From JAAEUB01 sp964550345 (lineage in GTDB: Bacteria > Pseudomonadota > Alphaproteobacteria > Rhodobacterales > Rhodobacteraceae): a DNA stretch of 64,000 nt. The notes below the pieces were generated by a model, which did not search any database, was not told the origin of the DNA, and saw only the letters and a list, made by a program, of their open reading frames with translations. The position numbers and the translations under genes were made by a program. The stretch covers positions 1-64,000 of the forward strand of contig CAZJYZ010000012.1 in NCBI GenBank assembly GCA_964550345.1, in the 5' to 3' direction. This document shows, piece after piece, positions 7,936 to 16,681 of this stretch (positions are counted from its first letter, which is position 1; each line of letters starts with the position of its first letter).

Positions 7936-9480
7936 TCAATGCTTTAAATGTATCCTGAAACGTTTGCGGATTGCCGCGTCGGTCTCGGGGTCAAAAGCTG
8001 CGCCGGTTTCACCTGACAGAATACGCTTTTTAGTCTCACTGGCATTGGCAATCAGATCGGGGCGTCCTTGTTCGGCCCATTCCTTGGGCGTGCTGCGGTC
8101 GGCAATATCCGGGTATAGGTACTCACTTTGCATCAGGGCCAGCGTCTGGTCCGTGCCAAGATAATGGCCCGGGCCATCCAGACAGGTCGCGCGCATCACA
8201 TCAAGCGACAGGGCCTCTTCTGTAACTTCAATACCGCGAACACAGCGAAGCGCTTGCCCGATCAGATCGTTGCCCAATATCAGGCTCTCGTGACAAAACC
8301 CCAACAAAGACGCATGCATGCCCGCCGCCTCATAGACCATGTTCAACCCTGATAATCCTGCCAGCAGGTTTGAGCACATCTTTTCCCAGCCCGCCTGCAT
8401 ATCCGGTAATTTGGCATCGGCAAACCCCGCCGGTGAACCGCTGGGCAAGCCGTAAAATTGCGCCATCTGGGCACAGGCGGCGGTAAGCAGCGCCTGCTCA
8501 CCGGAACCGCCCGACATGGCGCCGGTGCGCAGGTCGCTGACAAAAGGCCAGGGCCCGAATATTGCCGGATGCCCCGGTTGGATTGAATTGACGTACACCA
8601 TGCCGGCAAGGCATTCCGCAACTGCCTGCACCACTGCCGAGGCCAGCGGGGCAGGGGCTGTGGCCCCGGCCTGTCCCGCGGATAACAGCAAAACCGGTAG
8701 GCCTGCGCGAATACACTCTTCCATGATCACACAAGCATCTGTGGCAAATTTCATCGGTGGCACCACAAAACAAACCGAGCAGGAAACAAAAGGGCGTGCC
8801 CTCCATGCGGCTTCGCCCCCGGCGATCATATGCAGTAGCTCTATCCCGTCCGCCACATAGTCGGGATCACTGAACGAGGTGCCCACATGTTTTGTTGTGC
8901 CCGCGCAACTGGCGTAAATGGTGTTGAGGTCCATTTCCCTGTTGTCCGTCACATCCCGCGCTACCATCGGGCGCTGAAAAAAGTGTATGTTATCAAGCTG
9001 GTCGGCGATTTTTGCTGCGTCATGCAGGTCTTGCAGCCTTGAATCGCGGTATTTTCGCCCATCAACATCCACCATATGCACAGCCGCGCCCGCAGTTCCG
9101 TAGTGAACTTTGGTGGCACTCAGATGCAGATCATGTTCCGGGCTGCGGCCAAAGAGGGTAACATCGCGCGCGGCCAGCGCCAGCATGTCCTCGACCAATG
9201 CACGTGGAAAACGCAGGCGCCCGTCCTCGCCCAGTTCAGCCCCCGCCTGTGTCATGGCCTTAATGCCGCTTTCGGGTGCATCCGCCAGCCCGATCTCGGC
9301 CAGCGCGTCCAAAGCTGCGTTGTGAATGCGTAGAATATCGCCTTCGCTCAGAGCGCGGTACTGGCCGCCGGACATGCCGGCCTGTATCGGGCGTTGGTCT
9401 TTGGCCAGAGGAGCCGCACGCAGGGCGCGCCGCGCAGAGCGGCCACCGGAGCGGCGTGATTGGGGTGCAGGTTGTGTCAT
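7936..9480 (-). CDS. Trimethylamine methyltransferase family protein (MttB superfamily, no pyrrolysine codon)
   Basis: A 514-residue member of the MttB superfamily, whose members move a methyl group from a quaternary or tertiary amine to a corrinoid protein. The family pattern is clear: LSEGDILRIHNAALDALAEIGL, VHYGTAGAAVHMVD, IHFFQRPMVARD, and DAKLPDMQAGWEKM. The gene reads through without an in-frame amber codon, so it belongs to the non-pyrrolysine branch, where known substrates include glycine betaine, proline betaine and carnitine. The first 30 residues are basic and probably disordered. No corrinoid protein gene lies adjacent, so the substrate cannot be told from context. Confidence 0.88.
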   Translation of the reverse strand: MTQPAPQSRRSGGRSARRALRAAPLAKDQRPIQAGMSGGQYRALSEGDILRIHNAALDALAEIGLADAPESGIKAMTQAGAELGEDGRLRFPRALVEDMLALAARDVTLFGRSPEHDLHLSATKVHYGTAGAAVHMVDVDGRKYRDSRLQDLHDAAKIADQLDNIHFFQRPMVARDVTDNREMDLNTIYASCAGTTKHVGTSFSDPDYVADGIELLHMIAGGEAAWRARPFVSCSVCFVVPPMKFATDACVIMEECIRAGLPVLLLSAGQAGATAPAPLASAVVQAVAECLAGMVYVNSIQPGHPAIFGPWPFVSDLRTGAMSGGSGEQALLTAACAQMAQFYGLPSGSPAGFADAKLPDMQAGWEKMCSNLLAGLSGLNMVYEAAGMHASLLGFCHESLILGNDLIGQALRCVRGIEVTEEALSLDVMRATCLDGPGHYLGTDQTLALMQSEYLYPDIADRSTPKEWAEQGRPDLIANASETKKRILSGETGAAFDPETDAAIRKRFRIHLKH

Positions 9481-9796
9481 ATTGGATCCGAAACTTGAAA
9501 CAGGGAAAGGGCGTAAAAATCAGTGCAAGCACGGCTTTCCGCGCGGCGCCTTGCCACGGCGTGCACCAATTGTGCGCCCAACAATGTCTGTTACCCAGTT
9601 TAGTCGATCCATCGTCACCTCGTCCCTCTATCAGGGCAGGCAAGTGAAACGCGGTCTTTTCTGTTTGCGCCATCTGGTCGTTTTCAGGATATTTTAATAA
9701 TTTTTCTGTGTGGCACCCTATGGGCCTGTAGGGCAGGTTGGTGTAGAAGGATTCAGGCCACTTTCCACTCGCTACAATCTGCTCTATCAGGCGCGC
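9481..9796. other. Divergent intergenic region between mttB-like gene and tgt
   Basis: This 316-base stretch contains the 5' ends of two divergent genes and should hold two promoters. I see no convincing -35/-10 pair, no palindrome of note and no small gene with a ribosome-binding site. Long reading frames cross it on both strands, but they have no family resemblance. An AT-rich patch (TATTTTAATAATTTTTC, about 9690-9706) is the most promoter-like part. Confidence 0.5.
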
Positions 9797-10924
9797 ATGA
9801 CACGTTTTTCTTTCAGCCTGAACGCCAAAGATGGCAAAGCGCGCAGCGGTGTGATCCACACGAGCCGCGGCGATATTCGCACCCCTGCATTCATGCCCGT
9901 GGGCACCGCCGCCACCGTCAAGGCGATGATGCCGGAAAGTGTCGCGGCCACTGGCGCTGACATTCTGTTGGGCAATACCTATCACTTGATGCTGCGCCCG
10001 GGGGCTGAACGCATTGCCGGGCTGGGGGGGCTGCACAAGTTCATGAACTGGGCAAAGCCCATCCTGACCGATAGCGGTGGTTTTCAGGTGATGAGCCTGG
10101 CGGGGCTAAGGAAACTGACTGAAGAGGGCGTGACCTTTAAAAGCCATATCGATGGCTCCAAACACCAGATCACGCCGGAACGTTCGATGGAAATCCAGCG
10201 TCTGCTTGGTTCTGACATTGTGATGGCCTTTGACGAATGCACCCCGCACCCGGCGACCGAAAAACAAGCCCTTGATTCCATGCAGCTTTCCATGCGGTGG
10301 GCCGCCCGCAGCCGTGAGGCTTTTGGCGACCGCCCCGGCCATGCTTTGTTTGGCATCCAGCAGGGCAGTGTTTTTCAGGACCAACGCGGCGAAAGTGCTG
10401 AAAAGCTAAAGGCAATCGGTTTTGACGGCTATGCGGTGGGGGGCCTTGCGGTTGGCGAGGGGCAGGAGGCCATGTTCGGCGTGCTTGATTATGCCCCCGA
10501 CATGTTACCCGAAGATCGCCCGCGCTACCTGATGGGGGTCGGCAAACCCGATGATATAGTCGGCGCGGTTAAACGTGGCATCGACATGATGGATTGTGTG
10601 CTGCCGTCGCGTTCGGGGCGTACCGGGCAGGTTTTTACCAGCCACGGAGTGCTGAACATCAAAAACGCACGCCATGCGGAAGACCCCCGGCCGCTGGATG
10701 AAAATTGTGGCTGCCCGGCCTGTCAGAATTATTCACGCGCCTATTTGCACCATGTGTTCCGGTCGCAGGAAATCATCAGCTCAATGCTGCTGACATGGCA
10801 TAACCTGCAGTATTATCAGGACCTTATGGCAGGAATGCGGGCGGCAATTGCGGCTGGAACCTTCTCTGAGTTTGAGGCTAGCTTTCACGCAGGCCGTGAA
10901 CAGGGCGATATCGACCGCTTGTAG
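9797..10924 (+). CDS. tgt: tRNA-guanine(34) transglycosylase
   Basis: Tgt exchanges guanine 34 for preQ1 in tRNAs with GUN anticodons, a step in queuosine formation; queA, the next enzyme, is at 31618. The start at ATG 9797 gives MTRFSFSLNAKDGKARSG and 375 residues, the normal length. Visible features are the substrate-binding DSGGFQVMSL, the nucleophile segment MMDCVLPSRSGRTGQ, and the zinc site CGCPACQNYSRAYLHH. The tRNA-Asp genes in this window (GTC anticodon) encode substrates of this pathway. A further in-frame ATG at 9710 lies in non-conserved sequence. Confidence 0.97.
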   Translation: MTRFSFSLNAKDGKARSGVIHTSRGDIRTPAFMPVGTAATVKAMMPESVAATGADILLGNTYHLMLRPGAERIAGLGGLHKFMNWAKPILTDSGGFQVMSLAGLRKLTEEGVTFKSHIDGSKHQITPERSMEIQRLLGSDIVMAFDECTPHPATEKQALDSMQLSMRWAARSREAFGDRPGHALFGIQQGSVFQDQRGESAEKLKAIGFDGYAVGGLAVGEGQEAMFGVLDYAPDMLPEDRPRYLMGVGKPDDIVGAVKRGIDMMDCVLPSRSGRTGQVFTSHGVLNIKNARHAEDPRPLDENCGCPACQNYSRAYLHHVFRSQEIISSMLLTWHNLQYYQDLMAGMRAAIAAGTFSEFEASFHAGREQGDIDRL

Positions 10925-11006
10925 GCCTATACTTTAAGACTGTCTTAAATTGTCAGCGCAAACTTGCTTGGAGGGTTCGTTCGGCCCTTGCCCTGCCGGG
11001 CGGGGC

Positions 11007-11021
11007 GGGGCAAAATGCCCC
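11007..11021. terminator. Short GC hairpin between tgt and lon
   Basis: An inverted repeat GGGGCA-AAA-TGCCCC lies 83 bases after the tgt stop. The bases after it (TCAATACCTTTT) contain only a weak T run, so termination of tgt is possible but not certain. The rest of this 220-base gap should contain the lon promoter; I cannot identify a convincing heat-shock consensus. Confidence 0.4.
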
Positions 11022-11144
11022 TCAATACCTTTTAGCGGTTGAAAAAGAGGGTGAGAGGCCCCAGATTAACAAACCGTGAACAGGAGACGGGTCTGGTTGC
11101 CGAAAAAACGGGGCCGGGCCGTCGGCCAAATACAAGGAAAAAGC

Positions 11145-13553
11145 ATGAGCGAGCAACTCTCGATATCCCACCCAGTTCTGCCATTGCGTGATATTGTGGT
11201 ATTCCCACACATGATCGTGCCGCTTTTCGTCGGGCGCGAGAAAAGCGTTAAGGCTCTGGAAGAGGTGATGGCGGATGACAAACAGATATTGTTGTCCAGC
11301 CAGATTGATCCCGGTGTCGATGACCCGGATGTTGATGGCATCTACCCAAATGGCGTGCTGGCCAATGTGCTGCAGCTGCTGAAATTGCCCGACGGCACAG
11401 TAAAAGTGCTGGTTGAAGGTCAGGCGCGGGTGCGCATCCTTGAATACCTTGAAAATGATGCATTTTTTGAAGCACGTGCTGAATTGCTTGAAGAAAGCAC
11501 GGGCGATGACGACACGGTCACAGCCCTGGTGCGTTCGGTTGGTGAGGAATTCGAACGCTATGCCAAAATAAAGAAAAACATTCCCGAAGAGGCGCTGGCA
11601 GCCGTCGCGGAAACCCGTGAGGCAGACAAGCTTGCCGATCTGGTCGCCGGGCATCTGGGCGTTGAGGTTGAGCAAAAGCAGGAGCTTTTGGAAACTCTGA
11701 ACGTCGCCGAGCGGCTGGAAAAGGTTTTTGGCCTGATGCAGGGCGAAATGTCGGTGATGAAGGTCGAGAAAAAGATCAAAACCCGGGTCAAAAGCCAGAT
11801 GGAGCGCACCCAGCGCGAATATTACCTGAACGAGCAGATGAAGGCCATTCAGAAAGAGCTGGGCGACGAGGGCGAAGGCCCCAATGAACTGGCGGAACTG
11901 GAAGAACGCATTCGCGAAACCAAGCTTTCAAAAGAAGCGCTTGAAAAAGCGGAAGGCGAGCTGAAGAAGCTTAAGAACATGTCGCCGATGTCGGCCGAGG
12001 CCACGGTTGTGCGCAATTACCTTGACTGGATGTTGTCCATTCCGTGGGGCGTCAAAAGCCGCGTCAAAAAGAACCTTGTGAATGCGCAGAAGGTGCTGGA
12101 TGACGACCATTACGGGTTGGAAAAGGTCAAGGAACGCATCGTTGAATACCTTGCGGTGCAACAACGTTCGCGCAAGCTGAAAGGCCCGATCCTTTGCCTT
12201 GTCGGCCCTCCGGGTGTGGGTAAAACCAGCCTTGGTAAATCCGTGGCGCGGGCCACGGGGCGCGAATTTATCCGCATTTCACTTGGCGGCGTGCGCGATG
12301 AAAGTGAAATTCGTGGCCACCGCCGGACCTACATCGGGTCTATGCCGGGCAAGATCATCCAGGCGCTGAAAAAGGCGAAAACCACGAACCCGCTTATCTT
12401 GTTGGATGAGATCGACAAGATGGGGCAGGATTTTCGCGGTGACCCGGCCAGCGCCATGCTGGAAGTGCTTGATCCGGAGCAAAACTCCACCTTCACCGAT
12501 CATTACATGGAGGTCGAATATGACCTCTCTAACGTGATGTTCCTGACCACGGCGAACTCCTACAACATGCCCGGGCCCCTGCTGGACCGGATGGAGACGA
12601 TCCCGCTGGCGGGCTATACCGAGGACGAAAAGCGCGAGATCGCCCGGCTGCACCTTCTGGAAAAACAGATCAAGAACCACGGTCTGCGCAAGGGTGAGTT
12701 TGAACTGACGGATGAGGCCCTGACGGACATCATCCGCTACTATACCCGCGAAGCCGGGGTGCGGAACCTTGAACGGGAACTGGCCAAGTTGGCGCGAAAA
12801 TCCGTGACCCGCATCATCCGCAAGGACACCGAAAAGGTTGTGGTGTCACCTGAAGAGCTGGAAGAATTCCTGGGCGTGCGCAAGTTCCGCTATGGTCTGG
12901 CCGAAGAGAAAGATCAGGTTGGTGTTGTTACCGGTCTGGCCTGGACCAGTGTCGGTGGCGATTTGCTGTCGATCGAGGCACTGAAACTGCCAGGTAAGGG
13001 CCGCATGAAGACCACCGGCAAACTGGGTGACGTGATGAAAGAAAGCATCGACGCGGCATCCAGCTATGTACGCTCGATCAGCCCGGCATTGGGGATCAAG
13101 CCGCCTGTGTTCGAAAAGATCGATATCCACGTTCACGTTCCGGAAGGGGCGACGCCCAAAGACGGGCCGTCAGCCGGTGTCGGCATGGTGACCTCGATCG
13201 TATCGGTCCTGACAGGAATTCCGGTGCACAAGGACATCGCCATGACCGGCGAGGTAACCCTGCGCGGTAATGTTCTGGCCATTGGCGGGCTGAAAGAAAA
13301 GCTGCTGGCAGCTTTGCGTGGTGGTGTAAAAACCGTGCTGATCCCGGCCGAAAACGAAAAGGACCTGCGCGACATTCCTGATAACGTCAAGGAAGGCCTG
13401 ACCATCATCCCCGTGAGCCATGTGCGAGATGTGCTGGAGCACGCTTTGGTATCCCCGCCTGAACCAGTAGAATGGGATCAGGCGGCAGAAGATGCGGCGG
13501 CTCAGGCTGCAATGAAGCCGGGCGGTGCAGCCAGTGAGCAGGTCGCGCACTAG
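11145..13553 (+). CDS. lon: ATP-dependent protease Lon
   Basis: An 802-residue LonA protease. The start is ATG 11145, preceded by AAGGAAAA. Domains in order: N-terminal substrate-binding domain (about 10-205, SHPVLPLRDIVVFPHM), coiled-coil and helical part, AAA+ module with Walker A GPPGVGKT and Walker B LILLDEID, and the C-terminal serine protease with the catalytic Ser in PKDGPSAGVGM and catalytic Lys in the GGLKEKLLAA segment. Lon degrades misfolded and specific regulatory proteins in the cytoplasm. It is followed by an intrinsic terminator and then an HU-like gene, a common neighbour of lon in proteobacteria. Confidence 0.98.
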   Translation: MSEQLSISHPVLPLRDIVVFPHMIVPLFVGREKSVKALEEVMADDKQILLSSQIDPGVDDPDVDGIYPNGVLANVLQLLKLPDGTVKVLVEGQARVRILEYLENDAFFEARAELLEESTGDDDTVTALVRSVGEEFERYAKIKKNIPEEALAAVAETREADKLADLVAGHLGVEVEQKQELLETLNVAERLEKVFGLMQGEMSVMKVEKKIKTRVKSQMERTQREYYLNEQMKAIQKELGDEGEGPNELAELEERIRETKLSKEALEKAEGELKKLKNMSPMSAEATVVRNYLDWMLSIPWGVKSRVKKNLVNAQKVLDDDHYGLEKVKERIVEYLAVQQRSRKLKGPILCLVGPPGVGKTSLGKSVARATGREFIRISLGGVRDESEIRGHRRTYIGSMPGKIIQALKKAKTTNPLILLDEIDKMGQDFRGDPASAMLEVLDPEQNSTFTDHYMEVEYDLSNVMFLTTANSYNMPGPLLDRMETIPLAGYTEDEKREIARLHLLEKQIKNHGLRKGEFELTDEALTDIIRYYTREAGVRNLERELAKLARKSVTRIIRKDTEKVVVSPEELEEFLGVRKFRYGLAEEKDQVGVVTGLAWTSVGGDLLSIEALKLPGKGRMKTTGKLGDVMKESIDAASSYVRSISPALGIKPPVFEKIDIHVHVPEGATPKDGPSAGVGMVTSIVSVLTGIPVHKDIAMTGEVTLRGNVLAIGGLKEKLLAALRGGVKTVLIPAENEKDLRDIPDNVKEGLTIIPVSHVRDVLEHALVSPPEPVEWDQAAEDAAAQAAMKPGGAASEQVAH

Positions 13554-13580
13554 TAAACCAGGCTAATGAACCTAACAACG

Positions 13581-13608
13581 AGGCGCGCCCATCCCGGCGC
13601 GCCTTTTT
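13581..13608 (+). terminator. Rho-independent terminator of lon
   Basis: A perfect 9-bp stem (AGGCGCGCC / GGCGCGCCT) with a 6-base loop is followed directly by a T run. It lies 28 bases after the lon stop codon. Confidence 0.9.
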
Positions 13609-13811
13609 CGTTTCAGGGCGTGCCGCATTCTTCAGGAGACATCAAAGCACAGGCATCCTCCACAGATCTGATTCTCCTTACCGGATCAACGTTGAAATAA
13701 TTCACCCAATTCCAACGGGGTAGTATTGTATGACTTATTTTGCTATTCTTCCCGCAGATAATAAAAAAAAACGACCAACAAAAACCTAATAACGAGAGCA
13801 GAGGCAGTACA

Positions 13812-14225
13812 ATGGTTACCAAAGCAGGCAAAGCGACTCCACGCAAAACCACCACGAAGAAAACCACGGTGAAGAAGACAACGGCGCCAAAGGCCAGTCC
13901 AGTCAAGGCCGAGACGACTGGTTTTCAAGGCGTAACCGTGGCGCCGGGGCAGGAGGCAATGCGTAAAAAGGAACTTATTGACCTGGTGGTGACCCGTTCC
14001 GGTATCAAGAAGAAATTCGCCAAACCTGTGGTCGAAGCGATGCTGGATGTTCTGGGCGAGGCTGTGTCTTCAGGCAAAGAGCTGAACCTGCAACCCTTGG
14101 GCAAGGTCATGCCGAAAAAGCAGGCTGACAAGCCAAATGCAACAGTTTCGGTTGTCAAAATTCGCCAGTCAAAAACGGTGAAAGCGGCGTCAATTAAGCC
14201 AGCCCTGACAACGGCTGCGGAATAA
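13812..14225 (+). CDS. HU-family DNA-binding protein with lysine-rich N-terminal tail
   Basis: The 137-residue product has two parts. Residues 1-40 are an unstructured tail rich in Lys, Thr, Ala and Pro (KTTTKKTTVKKTTAPK), reminiscent of histone H1 tails. Residues about 52-125 resemble HU, with RKKELIDLVVTRSGIKKKFAK and the ELNLQPLGKV turn. The usual long DNA-binding arm carrying GRNP is replaced by a short segment (KKQADKPNATVSVVKI) with no GRNP. It is probably a nucleoid protein. The start at ATG 13812 fits the tail composition; earlier in-frame codons from 13740 lie in AT-rich leader sequence. It lies downstream of lon. Confidence 0.85.
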   Translation: MVTKAGKATPRKTTTKKTTVKKTTAPKASPVKAETTGFQGVTVAPGQEAMRKKELIDLVVTRSGIKKKFAKPVVEAMLDVLGEAVSSGKELNLQPLGKVMPKKQADKPNATVSVVKIRQSKTVKAASIKPALTTAAE

Positions 14226-14255
14226 CCTCACCCGGCTGATAAATTGATGAAAATT

Positions 14256-14284
14256 GCTGTCGCCCGCACGGGCGCAGCGTTTTC
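14256..14284. terminator. Probable bidirectional terminator between HU-like gene and LytTR gene
   Basis: A GC-rich stem (GCTG-t-CGCCC / GGGCG-CAGC with one bulged base) is followed by GTTTTC and preceded by GAAAATT, so it has T runs on both strands. It sits between the stop codons of two convergent genes. Confidence 0.7.
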
Positions 14285-14312
14285 TGCAAGCGATGCAGAG
14301 GGCCAGGTTGGC

Positions 14313-15191
14313 CTAGCCTGTCTTGGAGCGGCCATCAGGCGAGATAGCGTGCGGCGCGTGTTGCGCCATCCACCCGCGCACCTCATTCTTACGAGGTCTG
14401 GCAACAGGTAATTGTTCACCGGAATGGGTCAGGATGACATCTGAACCGCTCATGACCTCTAACCGGGCGATGGCCTGTCGCCCGACCCAATAGGACCGAT
14501 GCGCCAGTACACCGTCATCTTCGCGGGTCTGTGAGACCAGATCACCCAGACGCGCCCTCAACAGGTGCTCGCCTTCTTCTGTAGTGATCAGAACATAATG
14601 TTCCTGCCCGCGCAGAGTCAGGATGCTGTCGACCAAAAACTGCTCTCCCGCAACTGAAATTGAGCGTGTCTGTACGGCGCTGCTCTTGCTGTTTGTTCTG
14701 CGCGCGGTAATGCTCCCACGAATTAATGGATCTACGAAAGCAAAATAAACCGCTTCGAAGATCAGGCAAAACACAATGCCACTGAAAATGAAGCCGGGCA
14801 CCGAAACCTCGGAAAATAATCGGTCGGTATGCAGGCCGATCTGAAAGACGGTAATAAAGTATGACACCGAAAAGGCGGTAAGGTTCGAAACCGGTAAATA
14901 GAGCACTGGCAGCGAAAAGCGGCGCTGGCCGTAGGTCCATATTGACAAAAAAATATGAAATAGCAGGATATGAAGGGAAATGCTTACCGTCCAGGTCAGG
15001 ATAACCTGCCAAATCTCCATTCTGCTCCGAAGGTAAATCGCATCGAAGGCAACAAAAACGCATATCACCAGAGCCAGAAATACGTAAAGACGTGGATGTG
15101 ACATGATGGCCTGCATATCACGGGTCGAAACCACCAATTTTCGAAAAAAGATGTCGCGCGCAGTCAGTTCAGGGTAATCTTCTTCAGTCAT
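14313..15191 (-). CDS. Membrane-bound LytTR-type transcriptional regulator
   Basis: This 292-residue protein has an N-terminal region with four likely membrane helices (about 33-52, 60-85, 92-115, 132-152), followed by a LytTR DNA-binding domain at about 185-285 (ILTLRGQEHYVLITTEEGEHLLRARLGDL, VLAHRSYWVGRQAI). It has no receiver domain, so it is a one-component regulator with the sensor in the membrane. The signal is unknown. Three phased direct repeats at 15209-15267, just upstream of its own start, may be its binding site. It is convergent with the HU-like gene. Confidence 0.88.
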   Translation of the reverse strand: MTEEDYPELTARDIFFRKLVVSTRDMQAIMSHPRLYVFLALVICVFVAFDAIYLRSRMEIWQVILTWTVSISLHILLFHIFLSIWTYGQRRFSLPVLYLPVSNLTAFSVSYFITVFQIGLHTDRLFSEVSVPGFIFSGIVFCLIFEAVYFAFVDPLIRGSITARRTNSKSSAVQTRSISVAGEQFLVDSILTLRGQEHYVLITTEEGEHLLRARLGDLVSQTREDDGVLAHRSYWVGRQAIARLEVMSGSDVILTHSGEQLPVARPRKNEVRGWMAQHAPHAISPDGRSKTG

Positions 15192-15208
15192 GGGCTTCTT
15201 TAATCATA

Positions 15209-15267
15209 GGCCGGTACCATTTGATTTTTCTGGCTGGTACGATGCGTTAGTTCTTGGCCGGTGGTCA
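15209..15267. promoter_or_regulatory. Phased direct repeats upstream of the LytTR gene
   Basis: Three similar 12-mers lie at 15209 (GGCCGGTACCAT), 15232 (GGCTGGTACGAT) and 15256 (GGCCGGTGGTCA), 23 and 24 bases apart, about two helical turns. LytTR proteins bind paired direct repeats with about two-turn spacing, so this could be an autoregulatory operator. The spacing and the link to LytTR are inference; the repeats themselves are visible. Confidence 0.45.
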
Positions 15268-15360
15268 ACAATTTCTTGATAAAATTAACGTTGACGTAGG
15301 TGCAACATAGGTTTTTTTGGGCTGAATTGATTTTTCCGCCTCTCAGACACAGAAACGGGC

Positions 15361-15390
15361 TTGCATTCCCTGCGTAACCGGCGCTAAGAA
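15361..15390 (+). promoter_or_regulatory. Candidate promoter of tRNA-Val
   Basis: TTGCAT (15361-15366) and TAAGAA (15385-15390) are separated by 18 bases and place a start site about 6 bases before the mature tRNA 5' end. The match to consensus is moderate. Confidence 0.4.
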
Positions 15391-15402
15391 GCGCTCCGAT
15401 AA

Positions 15403-15478
<76 letters not shown>

Positions 15479-15599
15479 TCGCCCCACTTAAACGCGGTAT
15501 TATGATGGTTGCTCTACGCAGCCAAAGGCTCCCTTGTCTGTGAGGCGCAGGTACGTCACTGTCGGCGCAGGCGGTGGAGGGATTATGCGGGTCAACGCT

Positions 15600-16577
15600 T
15601 TAATAGGAGCTTTCCACGGGCGGCAGCGCCATCAGGTAAGCGGCAATGGCCCGGCGATCTTCCAAGGGTATTTCCGCCAGGTTTCTTCGGACGGCCTCCA
15701 TGCCGTCCTCGAATTGGCCAGCCTCTGCATGGGTCATCTCAGGTTCAAGTGCTTTGAGGATTTCCGCCTGTGTCCAGCCCCCCAGCCCGGTTTCATCTGG
15801 CGTGATATTCGGGGCGAAGCTTTCGCTATCGGGCAGTGACCCTGCCATCCAGCGCGCATAGTCAAATCCACCCAGAGAACTGCGAGGTGTGTGGCATTCG
15901 GCGCAGTGACCGGCCCCCTCGACCAGATATTGCCCCCGCAGGATTTCGGCTGTGCTTTGCGTCAAGGCAATGGATTGCCCAGGTTTGAAAAACACCTGCT
16001 TCCACAGACCCGCCGCGCTGCGATTCCCTAAGGGAAAGCGCATATCATGCTGGGCAACGTCATTTTTGACCGCCGGTAACGTTTTCAGGTAGGCCCACAG
16101 GTCGCTGATATCCTGATCACGCATTCGGGCGTAAGAGGTATAGGGAAAAGTTGGGTAATAATGAGTTCCGTTCGGCGAGATGCCCTTTACCATTGCATTG
16201 GAAAACTCAGCTTCGCTCCAGCCGCCCAATCCCGTTACTAAATCCGGAGAAATATTGGGCGCGATAAAAACGCCGAACCTTGTTTCCAGTTCTCTGCCGC
16301 CACCAAGTTGCGGCTGGGTCATTGTGGTTGAGCCGGATGTAGCATGGCAGGAGGCACACCCGCCCAGCCAGAACACGGACCTCCCATCACTGGCCGAGCC
16401 TTCGTACCTAGTGGATTGCCCATCGCCGTCGGGTGTTGAAGTGGCGCGATCTGCGGACAGATTGCCATTCTTGGTCAAATCGCACCCAATGAGGCCAATC
16501 ATGCAAGACAGTGCCAGTGCGGCAATACCTGATCTGTATTGTTTTGTTTTCTGGGGCTCGCAAGTAGTGGTAATCAT
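15600..16577 (-). CDS. Diheme c-type cytochrome lipoprotein
   Basis: A 325-residue exported protein. The N-terminus has a basic patch, a hydrophobic core and a lipobox GLIGC near residue 32, so it is probably lipid-anchored in the periplasm. Two heme-binding motifs, CASCH (about 75) and CAECH (about 231), lie in two homologous cytochrome c domains, each followed by PNISPD- or PNITPD-type segments and GLGGW. This pairing is typical of cytochrome subunits serving alcohol, aldehyde or sugar dehydrogenases, but no dehydrogenase gene is adjacent. The start is supported by AAGG 8 bases upstream. The electron donor and acceptor are unknown. Confidence 0.88.
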   Translation of the reverse strand: MITTTCEPQKTKQYRSGIAALALSCMIGLIGCDLTKNGNLSADRATSTPDGDGQSTRYEGSASDGRSVFWLGGCASCHATSGSTTMTQPQLGGGRELETRFGVFIAPNISPDLVTGLGGWSEAEFSNAMVKGISPNGTHYYPTFPYTSYARMRDQDISDLWAYLKTLPAVKNDVAQHDMRFPLGNRSAAGLWKQVFFKPGQSIALTQSTAEILRGQYLVEGAGHCAECHTPRSSLGGFDYARWMAGSLPDSESFAPNITPDETGLGGWTQAEILKALEPEMTHAEAGQFEDGMEAVRRNLAEIPLEDRRAIAAYLMALPPVESSY

Positions 16578-16681
16578 TCAGGTGCCTTCGCAATTGTTCA
16601 CGTCCAGACCAAGGATTCGCAGCCAGTAAAGACCCGAAAGCGGGGCACAAACTGAGCGATGCCCGCAGGTCGTCTGTCGGA

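Noticed and set aside
7936..9480. Possible pyrrolysine-type MttB
   Set aside because: The gene is open without an in-frame amber codon, so it is the non-pyrrolysine branch.
9260..10036. A 258-codon frame on the minus strand over the start of tgt
   Set aside because: It overlaps both mttB-like gene start and tgt, and its composition is unlike a real protein.
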